A stretch of 13,350 bases of DNA from Dehalococcoidales bacterium. Lineage in GTDB: Bacteria > Chloroflexota > Dehalococcoidia > Dehalococcoidales > RBG-16-60-22. The stretch is taken from NCBI GenBank assembly GCA_016783105.1, contig JADHXF010000044.1, positions 1-13,350 on the forward strand, written 5' to 3'. Shown piece by piece: positions 7,016-13,034 of this stretch. Both the position numbers and the translations under genes were made by a program. A model generated the notes under the pieces. That model was not told the origin of the DNA and did not search any database. It was given only the letters and a program-made list of their open reading frames with translations. Positions within the stretch are counted from its first letter, which is position 1; each line of letters begins with the position of its first letter.

Positions 7016-7765
7016 ATGGAACCGAAAGAACTGGAAGGGAAAGTATCACTGGTTACCGGTGCCTCGAGGGGCCTTGGGAAAGCCATCGCCCTCAGGCTGG
7101 CCAGCCTTGGCTCCAGGGTCGCCATTAACTACCTGACCAGTGACCGGGCGGCAACCGGTCTCTCAAGAGAAATAGAAAAGGGCGGCGGGGAGGCAATGCT
7201 GGCCAGGGCCAACGTTGCCGACGCGGGAGAAGTCAGGGCGATGATCCGTGAAATCGTGGCGCGGTGGGGGAAAATCGATATCCTGGTGAATAACGCAGGG
7301 ATAGTGAAAGATGACCTTCTGCCCAGGATGGCGGATGAAACCTGGGACGAGGTGATGAACACCAACCTGCGCGGCGCTTACCTCTGCACCAAGTTTGCCG
7401 TGCGCTCCATGATGGAACAGCTCTGGGGCCGGGTCATCAACATCGCGTCTCTCGCCGGCATAGTGGGAAACACGGGACAGGCAAATTACTCTGCCGCCAA
7501 GGGAGGGCTTATCGCCTTCACCAAGAGCGTTGCCCGGGAGCTTGGCTCGCGGAACATAACGGTAAACGCTATTGCGCCCGGATTCGTTACCACCGAGATG
7601 ACCGATAAATTGCCCCAGGAGACCAGAGACATCATTCTGTCCCGCATTCCGTTAAAGCGCTTTGGCACTCCAGATGATGTCGCCGAACTCGTTGCTTTCC
7701 TGGCCAGCGAGCGGGCGAGCTACATTACGGCACAGGTCATCTGCATTGATGGTGGAGTAATATAA
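7016..7765 (+). CDS. fabG: 3-oxoacyl-ACP reductase
   Basis: This 249-residue SDR has TGASRGLG (cofactor loop), VNNAG (91-95) and the catalytic S145, Y158 and K162 (IASLAG, then GQANYSAAKGG), the standard Y-x3-K spacing of FabG. The C terminus SYITAQVICIDGGVI is the usual tetramer-interface end. It reduces 3-oxoacyl-ACP to (3R)-hydroxyacyl-ACP with NADPH, producing the substrate of the MaoC pair. It begins 8 bases after fabF. No strong Shine-Dalgarno is seen before the ATG (only a weak purine stretch), which suggests coupling to fabF translation. It differs clearly from the upstream FabL-type SDR, so the two are not a recent tandem duplication. Confidence 0.93.
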   Translation: MEPKELEGKVSLVTGASRGLGKAIALRLASLGSRVAINYLTSDRAATGLSREIEKGGGEAMLARANVADAGEVRAMIREIVARWGKIDILVNNAGIVKDDLLPRMADETWDEVMNTNLRGAYLCTKFAVRSMMEQLWGRVINIASLAGIVGNTGQANYSAAKGGLIAFTKSVARELGSRNITVNAIAPGFVTTEMTDKLPQETRDIILSRIPLKRFGTPDDVAELVAFLASERASYITAQVICIDGGVI

Positions 7766-7787
7766 ATCGGCAAAGTAGGATTTCTCC

Positions 7788-8641
7788 ATGTCCAGAGCAG
7801 GTATCGTCACCGACACCACCAGCTGTTTGCCCCCGGAACTGGTCAAAGAGTATGATATCCGCATTGTGCCGGTGGGCCTGGTCATTGGCGGCAAGCACTA
7901 CCAGGACACAGACCTGACCAACGAGGAGTTCTGGCAGTTTTCTATGCCGCCAACGGCTCAACCAGCACCACTGCCGCCAGCCCCGGTGATTTTGCCAGTG
8001 TCTTCGAAGAGCTGAGCAAGTCCTACGACAGCATCGTCTGCATCGTCGTTTCCAAAGCGCTGAGTGCCACCTTCACCGCCGCTACGCAGGGCAAGGAACT
8101 GATAAGAGAGAAAAACCCCGGGGTCAGCATCGAAATCGTAGACAGCAGGACATCGTCCGGTGCCCTTGGTTTCGTCGTCATTGAGACCGCTCGTGCGGCC
8201 AGAGCCGGCAAGAGTATCGAAGAAGTGGTTCAAGTAGCTAACGATATGATTCCCCGTGTCAAGTTCGTCACCGCCATGGACACGCTTAAATACCTGATTA
8301 AAAGCGGCCGTGCCCCGAAGATGGCGGTGCTCGGTGATGTGCTGGGCGTGAAACCAATCATCGGCATGGTCAGTAATACCGGATTGGTGGAGAACCTGGG
8401 CAGGGCCAGAGGCAAGCAGAAAGCCCTGGCCAAAATAGCCGAGCTGGCCAGGGAGCATATTGAACCGGGAAAGCCGGTACACGCCATGTTTCACTATACC
8501 GATGGTGTTGCTGCCGGCGAAACGCTCAGGGACATGATTACCTCGCAGATAGACTGTGAAGAGGTATACCTGACACCCTACACTCCCGTCATGGCATCGG
8601 CGACGGGCCCGGTGGTGGCATTCGCCTTCTATACAAAATAG
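7788..8641 (+). CDS. degV: DegV/FakB-type fatty acid binding protein, frameshifted as sequenced
   Basis: The N terminus has the DegV opening GIVTDTTSCLPPELVKEYDI and VGLVIGGKHYQDT. The frame ends early at 8015, but the neighbouring frame continues the family sequence: ANGSTSTTAASPGDFASVFE, ELSKSYDSIVCIVVSKALSA, EIVDSRTSSGALGF, LKYLIKSGRAPK and a normal C terminus. Adding one T to the TTTT run at 7938-7941 restores a protein of about 284 residues, the family's usual size. DegV proteins bind fatty acids; FakB members present them to the FakA kinase to make acyl-phosphate, the same intermediate that PlsX makes. That fits its place as last gene of the fatty acid operon, 22 bases after fabG with AGGA (7777-7780) before the ATG. 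No fakA is visible. Whether the frameshift is real or technical cannot be told from the window. Confidence 0.88.
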
Positions 8642-8720
8642 AATCGGCCGGCATCACAAGTCCTAATCGGATGGGGTAAAACCAAACCGCCAGCTATTAC
8701 CCAAACGAGGTCTCTGATAG

Positions 8721-8757
8721 AGAGGCACAGTTGTTATTCTATGCCTCTTCTTTTCAC
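8721..8757 (+). terminator. Possible terminator of the fatty acid operon
   Basis: AGAGGCA (8721-8727) and TGCCTCT (8742-8748) form a perfect 7-bp stem with a 14-base loop, followed by a T-rich tail (TCTTTTCACTTT). A competing small hairpin (TCTCT-gat-AGAGA, 8711-8723) overlaps it. The loop is long and the T tract interrupted, so this is only a moderate candidate. It lies 80 bases after degV and just before the next promoter. Confidence 0.45.
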
Positions 8758-8768
8758 TTTACCAAGTA

Positions 8769-8797
8769 TTGACAGCGAACGGCTATTAATTCAGAAT
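8769..8797 (+). promoter_or_regulatory. Promoter for ridA and the threonine-synthase-like gene
   Basis: A perfect TTGACA (8769-8774), a 17-base spacer and CAGAAT (8792-8797; 4 of 6 consensus) lie about 35 bases upstream of the GTG start chosen for ridA. A promoter here would exclude the longer ATG start at 8741. Confidence 0.5.
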
Positions 8798-8830
8798 AGC
8801 ACCAGCAGCGGTGAAGGAGGTGAAACGGAA

Positions 8831-9211
8831 GTGAAGGTGATATTTACCGAAAAAGCACCCAGGCCGGGAGGGCACTACTCGCAGGCCGTCGTCCATAAGG
8901 ACACAGTCTACGTTTGCGGTCAACTGCCGATTGAGCCAGAAACAGGAGAGAAGAAAACCGGCTCGATTGAGGAGCAGGCAGAACAGGCACTGAAAAACAT
9001 CGCCGAGATATTGAAAGCCGCCGGCAGCGATGTAAGCCACGTATTGAAAGTAACCGTTTATATCGCCGATATGTCGCTCTGGGAGCGCTTTAACGCGGTG
9101 TATGCCCGCTTTTTCGGCGAGCACCGGCCGGCGCGCGTCGTGGTGCCGACACCAAATCTGCACTTTGGCTTCCAGGTAGAGATTGACGCCATTGCCGCCA
9201 TCAAAACATGA
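8831..9211 (+). CDS. ridA: RidA family enamine/imine deaminase (YjgF/YER057c/UK114)
   Basis: This is a 126-residue protein of normal RidA length. The family features are GHYSQAV, YVCGQLPI, QALKNIAEIL, VTVYIADM, the substrate-binding R102 (RPARVVV) and E117 in VEIDAIA. RidA hydrolyses reactive 2-aminoacrylate and similar enamines released by PLP-dependent lyases, in the cytosol. The GTG start at 8831 is supported by AAGGAGGT (8814-8821) at 9 bases and by a promoter at 8769-8797; the in-frame ATG at 8741 would add a 30-residue tail unlike the family. It ends 12 bases before a PLP-dependent threonine-synthase-like gene, so the two are probably cotranscribed, and RidA may protect against that enzyme's enamine by-products. 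This metabolic link is inference. Confidence 0.92.
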   Translation: MKVIFTEKAPRPGGHYSQAVVHKDTVYVCGQLPIEPETGEKKTGSIEEQAEQALKNIAEILKAAGSDVSHVLKVTVYIADMSLWERFNAVYARFFGEHRPARVVVPTPNLHFGFQVEIDAIAAIKT

Positions 9212-9223
9212 ACAGGAATTTTG

Positions 9224-10345
9224 ATGAGTCAACTCGTCTGCACTGAATGCGGGGCATCATACCCACCGGACGAACCGCGATGGCAATGTGACTGCGGCGG
9301 CATTCTGGACATTGATTTCCATCCGGTATTTGACCAGGCCAGGATAAACCAGAGAAAGCCGACAATGTGGCGCTACCTCGAAGCCATCCCCCTGGAAGAT
9401 GATGATAATATTATTTCCCTCGATGAAGGATTTACCCCACTGACCGAAGTCTTGATTGACGGGAAAGCCGTTTTCATCAAACAGGATCATCTGTTCCCTA
9501 CCGGCTCCTACAAGGACAGGGGAGCCTCTGCCCTCATCAGCAAGGTAAAAGAGCTGGGCATAAAAGAAGTGGTTGAGGATTCCTCCGGGAATGCCGGCTC
9601 AGCAATTGCCGCCTACTGTGCCAAAGCCGGTATTAACTGTCACATTTTTGTACCCCAAAATACCTCCGCGGGAAAGCTGGCTCAGATACAACTTTACGGT
9701 GCTACACTGCACCAGATACCAGGCACCAGAGAGGATACAGCACGGGCAGCTCTGCTGGCCGCAGAAAAGATTTACTACGCCAGCCACGCCTGGAACCCTT
9801 TCTTCTTCCAGGGGACCAAGACCTTTGCCTTTGAAGTGTGCGAGCAGCTCGGCTGGAGGCCTCCTGATACCGTTATCCTGCCCGCTGGCAACGGAACACT
9901 TCTGCTCGGTGCCTATATCGGCTTTAGAGAGCTGTTACAGGCAGGGATTATCGGCCATATGCCTAAAATAATCGGCGTGCAGGCGGAAAACTGCGCGCCT
10001 CTTTACCGCGCTTGCCAGGAAAACCGGGCCGAAGTCCTGCCAGTAGCCACCAGAGAAACGCTGGCCGAAGGGATTGCCATAGCCAGGCCTGTAAGGGGTA
10101 AGCAAATCATCAACGCTGTCCGGCAGACCGGTGGTGAATTTCTGGTCGTGAACGAGGGCGAAATAAAAAAAGCTCTGCTGGAAACCTGTCGCCAGGGTTA
10201 CTACATTGAACCCACCTCGGCGGCGACCATCGCCGGCGTTAAAAAATATCTGCCCCGTTCAAGCTATAATGAAGTTATGGTCTCCGTTTTCACCGGACAC
10301 GGCCTGAAGGCCACCGAGAAAATGCTGAAACTGCTTGAGCCTTGA
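9224..10345 (+). CDS. thrC: PLP-dependent threonine synthase-like enzyme
   Basis: This is a 373-residue fold-type II PLP enzyme. It begins with a rubredoxin-like zinc ribbon (C6-x2-C9 and C22-x-C24), as many threonine synthases do. K97 in GSYKDRGA is the expected PLP-binding lysine, SSGNAGSAIAAY contacts the cofactor or substrate, and LPAGNGTLLLG is the phosphate-binding glycine loop. Threonine synthase makes threonine from O-phosphohomoserine. The family also contains cysteate synthase and threonine dehydratase-like members, so the exact reaction is less certain than the family. The start is ATG 9224, with AGGA (9214-9217) 6 bases upstream; TTG at 9221 is an alternative. No other threonine genes (hom, thrB) are nearby; the only partner is ridA, 12 bases upstream. 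The stop codon overlaps the -35 box of the next promoter. Confidence 0.82.
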   Translation: MSQLVCTECGASYPPDEPRWQCDCGGILDIDFHPVFDQARINQRKPTMWRYLEAIPLEDDDNIISLDEGFTPLTEVLIDGKAVFIKQDHLFPTGSYKDRGASALISKVKELGIKEVVEDSSGNAGSAIAAYCAKAGINCHIFVPQNTSAGKLAQIQLYGATLHQIPGTREDTARAALLAAEKIYYASHAWNPFFFQGTKTFAFEVCEQLGWRPPDTVILPAGNGTLLLGAYIGFRELLQAGIIGHMPKIIGVQAENCAPLYRACQENRAEVLPVATRETLAEGIAIARPVRGKQIINAVRQTGGEFLVVNEGEIKKALLETCRQGYYIEPTSAATIAGVKKYLPRSSYNEVMVSVFTGHGLKATEKMLKLLEP

Positions 10346-10372
10346 CAGACCATAGCCTTAGATGTATATAAT
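10342..10372 (+). promoter_or_regulatory. Promoter for the NHL-repeat gene
   Basis: TTGACA (10342-10347) overlaps the stop of the upstream gene. It is followed by TATATA (10365-10370) at 17 bases, or by TATAAT (10367-10372) at 19. The match is near consensus. Confidence 0.65.
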
Positions 10373-10389
10373 GCAGCGGACTTTCGTGG

Positions 10390-10404
10390 AGGCAGGTTCT
10401 GCCT
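10390..10404 (+). other. Short perfect hairpin in the NHL-gene leader
   Basis: AGGCAG-gtt-CTGCCT forms a 6-bp stem with a 3-base loop, roughly 20 bases downstream of the -10 box. No T tract follows, so it is not a convincing terminator. It may stabilise the 5' end of the mRNA. Confidence 0.4.
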
Positions 10405-10461
10405 GTACAGAGCAATCACGATAATTCCAGAATATATTAAGGTATAAGGAGGTATTGTTGC

Positions 10462-11397
10462 ATGTCATACGGTTCCGGTAAGTACACATATGAGCTGGTT
10501 GACGGGTGGGCCAAGTATTCCAAAGACTGGTCGATGCTTGACGTTGGTGGTATTGCCATCGACAAGCAGGACAAGGTGTATGTTTTCAATCGCGGCGCTC
10601 ATCCACTGATGATATTTGACCGCGAGGGAAATTTTCAGTCCACGTGGGGAGCGGGTATCTTCAAGAGAGCGCACGGCAGCTGCATCGACCCTGAAGGGAA
10701 CATCTACTGTACCGATGATGAAAATCACACCGTACGCAAGTTCACTCCCGATGGCAAGCTGCTTATGACCCTTGGCACCGAGGACAAGCCGTCGGATTCA
10801 GGTTACATCAAGAAGTTTGATTTCTATTGCAGCCTGGCGACCATTACCAGAGGCGGCGGGCCATTTAACCGACCCACCGGCGTCGCCATGGGCCCCTCGG
10901 GAAATATCTATATTTCTGACGGCTACGGGAATGCCCAGGGCCATAAATTCACCGGCGACGGCAAGTACCTGTTCTCTTGGGGTGGACCGGGCACCGGCCC
11001 GAGCCAGTTCCGCCTTCCCCATAATATCTGGGTAGACAAAAAGGAGCGGGTCTGGATTCCTGACCGGGAAAACAACCGCATCCAGATATTTGATAGCGAA
11101 GGTAAACTGCTCGACATGTGGACCGACCAGATTCGACCCACCGACCTCTTCATCGATGATGAGGATATTGTGTATGTCTGCGACCTGGCCGACCGGGTCA
11201 GAATTTTCACTATCGACGGCAAACTGCTGTCAGAGTGGGCTTCGGAGGGGATGGAGAAAGATAAAGCTCTGTTCCTCGCCCCGCATGCCATCGCCGTTGA
11301 TTCGCAGGGCAGCATCTACGTGGGCGAGGTATCCCATACCGGCCACAAAATTGACAAGGGACCAAAGGTAATACAGAAATTCAGACTTAAAGCCTAG
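10462..11397 (+). CDS. NHL-repeat beta-propeller protein
   Basis: This 311-residue protein is built of about six NHL-type blades (roughly 28-63, 70-105, 137-174, 184-221, 224-259 and 271-308). Each has a pattern like GIAIDKQDKVYVFNRGAHPL followed by IFDREGNF. The best-preserved units are GVAMGPSGNIYISDGYGN and NIWVDKKERVWIPDREN. NHL propellers resemble the peptidyl-alpha-hydroxyglycine amidating lyase domain and often serve as binding or scaffold proteins; some are enzymes such as lactonases. No signal peptide or transmembrane segment is visible, so it is probably cytoplasmic. The start has an ideal AAGGAGGT (10446-10453) 8 bases upstream and its own strong promoter. It is monocistronic and ends at a strong terminator. 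The function cannot be assigned from the sequence. Confidence 0.85.
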   Translation: MSYGSGKYTYELVDGWAKYSKDWSMLDVGGIAIDKQDKVYVFNRGAHPLMIFDREGNFQSTWGAGIFKRAHGSCIDPEGNIYCTDDENHTVRKFTPDGKLLMTLGTEDKPSDSGYIKKFDFYCSLATITRGGGPFNRPTGVAMGPSGNIYISDGYGNAQGHKFTGDGKYLFSWGGPGTGPSQFRLPHNIWVDKKERVWIPDRENNRIQIFDSEGKLLDMWTDQIRPTDLFIDDEDIVYVCDLADRVRIFTIDGKLLSEWASEGMEKDKALFLAPHAIAVDSQGSIYVGEVSHTGHKIDKGPKVIQKFRLKA

Positions 11398-11435
11398 AAA
11401 CCTGTATCTGCCTCGCATTCGGTAAAAATAGCGTA

Positions 11436-11461
11436 AAAGGGGGACTGCTCAGTCCCCCTTT
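11436..11461. terminator. Strong bidirectional intrinsic terminator
   Basis: AAAGGGGGACT (11436-11446), the loop GCTC and AGTCCCCCTTT (11451-11461) form a perfect 11-bp stem between convergent genes. On the minus strand it is followed by TTTTA, on the plus strand by TTTA. The stop codon of the minus-strand dehydrogenase lies at the loop (11449-11451), and its last codons (KGD) are encoded by one arm. Confidence 0.88.
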
Positions 11462-12453
11462 ACCAGTTCCACTTTCGGCTTGACGTCTTTATTCACACAG
11501 TTCTTGGGCCACTTACCGGTGAGAACCCGGACCGCCTCCTGCCCTACCCACAACCTGGCCCGCCGCCCCGCCGCATCAGACCAGCCAGCATTATGCGGGG
11601 TAACCACCACGTTGTCCATTTTGAGCAGAGGGTTATCGGGGTCAACCGGTTCCTGCTCAAAGACATCAATCCCGGCACCGGCAATCCATTTCTCCTGTAA
11701 CGCCTTAATCAGCGCCGCTTCATCGACTACCGGGCCGCGTGACGTATTGACGAAGTAGGCACTCGGTTTCATCTGCCTGAACTCTTTTTCACCAATCAGG
11801 TGGTGAGTTTCCTTGCCCAGAAGCGAGTGCACGGAAACGAAATCTGACTCTTTGAGCAGCTCCGACATACTCACCAGCGTTATGCCGTGTTCCCTGGCCA
11901 CGGACTCGTTCACATAAGGGTCAGTGCCCAGAACTTTCAGGTTAAAACCCTGCGCTCTCCTGGCCACCGCCTGACCGATGGTGCCGCAGCCAACAATCCC
12001 CAGCGTCTGGTCGGTGAAGGAATACATTGACATTTCACTGTACTTTGCCCAGTAGCCCGATTTGGTCAGGTTATTGTAGTAGACCACCTTCCGGACACAG
12101 GCTAACATCAGCGCGAACGCGTGGTCAGCGACTTCATCAAGGCAGAAGCCCGGGAGGTTCACCACCAGAACGCCGTTATCGGTAGCGGCGTCAACGTCCA
12201 CCGTATCATAGCCGATACCATAGCGCACAATCACCTTTAGCTTCGGGCTGGACTCGATGACCCGGCGCGTCATCTGGCCAAAGAACGTCAGCACGGCATC
12301 TGCGTCTTTAGTAGCTTCAATTGTTTCATCCTCGGTCTGGCATTCCGCCAGCACCAGTTCGGCATTGACCTTGTCCAGCTCCTCGCGCTCCTCCTTTATG
12401 ACATCGCGGTCAATTGCCTTATCAACACGAACCACTCTTGGTCTACCTTCCAT
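11449..12453 (-). CDS. D-isomer-specific 2-hydroxyacid dehydrogenase (CtBP/PGDH-like)
   Basis: This 334-residue protein has the two-domain D-2-hydroxyacid dehydrogenase layout. The NAD-binding loop is G155-x-G-x2-G160 (LGIVGCGTIG), with D178 after the second strand favouring NAD over NADP. The catalytic triad is R239 (NTSRGPVVDE), E268 (FEQEP) and H287 (TPHNAGWS). RYGIGYDTVD in the substrate domain is typical of the C-terminal-binding-protein-like group. It interconverts a 2-oxoacid and a D-2-hydroxyacid; it lacks the ACT or ASB domain of regulated SerA. The start is preceded by AAGGAGG (complement of 12465-12471) and a consensus promoter. It is divergent from a UxaA/SuyA-like gene, which suggests a role in sugar-acid or sulfolactate-type hydroxyacid metabolism. 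Its 3' end is embedded in the terminator hairpin. Confidence 0.93.
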   Translation of the reverse strand: MEGRPRVVRVDKAIDRDVIKEEREELDKVNAELVLAECQTEDETIEATKDADAVLTFFGQMTRRVIESSPKLKVIVRYGIGYDTVDVDAATDNGVLVVNLPGFCLDEVADHAFALMLACVRKVVYYNNLTKSGYWAKYSEMSMYSFTDQTLGIVGCGTIGQAVARRAQGFNLKVLGTDPYVNESVAREHGITLVSMSELLKESDFVSVHSLLGKETHHLIGEKEFRQMKPSAYFVNTSRGPVVDEAALIKALQEKWIAGAGIDVFEQEPVDPDNPLLKMDNVVVTPHNAGWSDAAGRRARLWVGQEAVRVLTGKWPKNCVNKDVKPKVELVKGD

Positions 12454-12494
12454 GTAATGTCAATCCTCCTTCTTCCAGTTACATCTGTTGCCTC

Positions 12495-12523
12495 ATTGTA
12501 ATGTGAGACAAAGACGCTGTCAA
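12495..12523 (-). promoter_or_regulatory. Promoter of the D-2-hydroxyacid dehydrogenase
   Basis: On the minus strand, TTGACA (complement of 12518-12523), a 17-base spacer and TACAAT (complement of 12495-12500) match the housekeeping consensus in 11 of 12 positions. It lies about 42 bases upstream of the start codon. Confidence 0.75.
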
Positions 12524-12547
12524 TTTAGTAACAAGACACTGGTAAAC

Positions 12548-12562
12548 TTGACAACCCGTCAA
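12548..12562. promoter_or_regulatory. Inverted repeat TTGAC-N5-GTCAA, possible operator
   Basis: This perfect 5-bp inverted repeat with a 5-base spacer (TTGACaacccGTCAA) lies in the divergent region, about 25 bases upstream of the -35 box of the dehydrogenase promoter. The position and symmetry fit a dimeric regulator that could control both directions. No regulator gene is in the window, so this is a candidate only. Confidence 0.35.
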
Positions 12563-12700
12563 AATTTAATTTAGCATTTATCCGATATAGCAGTCGGCTG
12601 GGAGCGCCCTGCTTTTCCTCTCCGAACAATCAGGTTGGGAATGAAAGCGTGGGGTGGGTCACCGCCAATACTTCTGAGCCAGCTAAGAGCGTATCAGGTT

Positions 12701-12714
12701 GCCCGAGAAAGGGC
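12701..12714 (+). other. Small hairpin in the SAF-gene leader
   Basis: GCCC-gagaaa-GGGC forms a 4-bp GC stem just 6 bases before the ribosome binding site (12721-12727). Another small stem, GGTG-ggt-CACC, lies at 12653-12663. I do not recognise a riboswitch class. I see no clear plus-strand promoter in 12524-12720. Confidence 0.3.
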
Positions 12715-12734
12715 AGGACTAAGGAGGCCGTAAC

Positions 12735-13034
12735 ATGATGAAAAGAGCGATGAGGATAAACCCCGATGATAACACCGCCACTGCCCTGAACGATATTGAG
12801 GCCGGAGAAACCATCAGCCTGGTTTCAAAATCGGGGCCGGTCGGGGAAATGACCGCCAAGCAGGCTGCGCCCTTCGGGCATAAACTGGCCGTCACCGATA
12901 TCAAGAAGGGTGAAAAAATCTTAAAGTACGGAGAGGTAATCGGCCTGGCCACCCAGCCAATCGGCAAAGGATATCACGTGCACACGCATAACGTCGAGAG
13001 CGCGCTTCTCCCCGGCAGCAAGGAGGTAAAGTAA
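12735..13034 (+). CDS. UxaA/SuyA-like lyase small subunit (SAF domain)
   Basis: This 99-residue protein is a single SAF-type domain like the N-terminal domain of altronate dehydratase UxaA or the small subunit SuyA of sulfolactate sulfo-lyase. The segments HKLAVTDIKKGEKILKYG, VIGLATQPIGKG and YHVHTHNVES are typical; the HVHTHN motif is the hallmark. In this family the small and large subunits together eliminate water (or sulfite) from 2-hydroxyacids, often with an Fe centre. The start is ATG 12735, with AAGGAGG (12721-12727) at 7 bases; a second ATG follows at once. The stop overlaps the start of the large-subunit gene (TAATG). The true substrate cannot be told; the split small/large arrangement resembles SuyAB and the archaeal-like UxaA pairs. 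Its partner gene is disrupted, so the enzyme is probably non-functional in this copy. Confidence 0.88.
   Translation: MMKRAMRINPDDNTATALNDIEAGETISLVSKSGPVGEMTAKQAAPFGHKLAVTDIKKGEKILKYGEVIGLATQPIGKGYHVHTHNVESALLPGSKEVK

Noticed and set aside
4981..7765. The two SDR genes as a tandem duplication of fabG
   Set aside because: They have different active-site spacing (Y-x6-K versus Y-x3-K) and different signature segments; the first is FabL-like.
7930..8015. Programmed frameshift in degV
   Set aside because: There is no X-XXY-YYZ slippery heptamer or nearby stop, and no family precedent that I know of.
7958..8494. 178-codon minus-strand open frame across degV
   Set aside because: It is a shadow: the composition is low in recognisable motifs and the DegV sequence on the other strand is well conserved.
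12590..12734. Known riboswitch class (glycine, guanidine, THF or ZTP types)
   Set aside because: The conserved core sequences that I know for these classes are not found; only small hairpins are visible.
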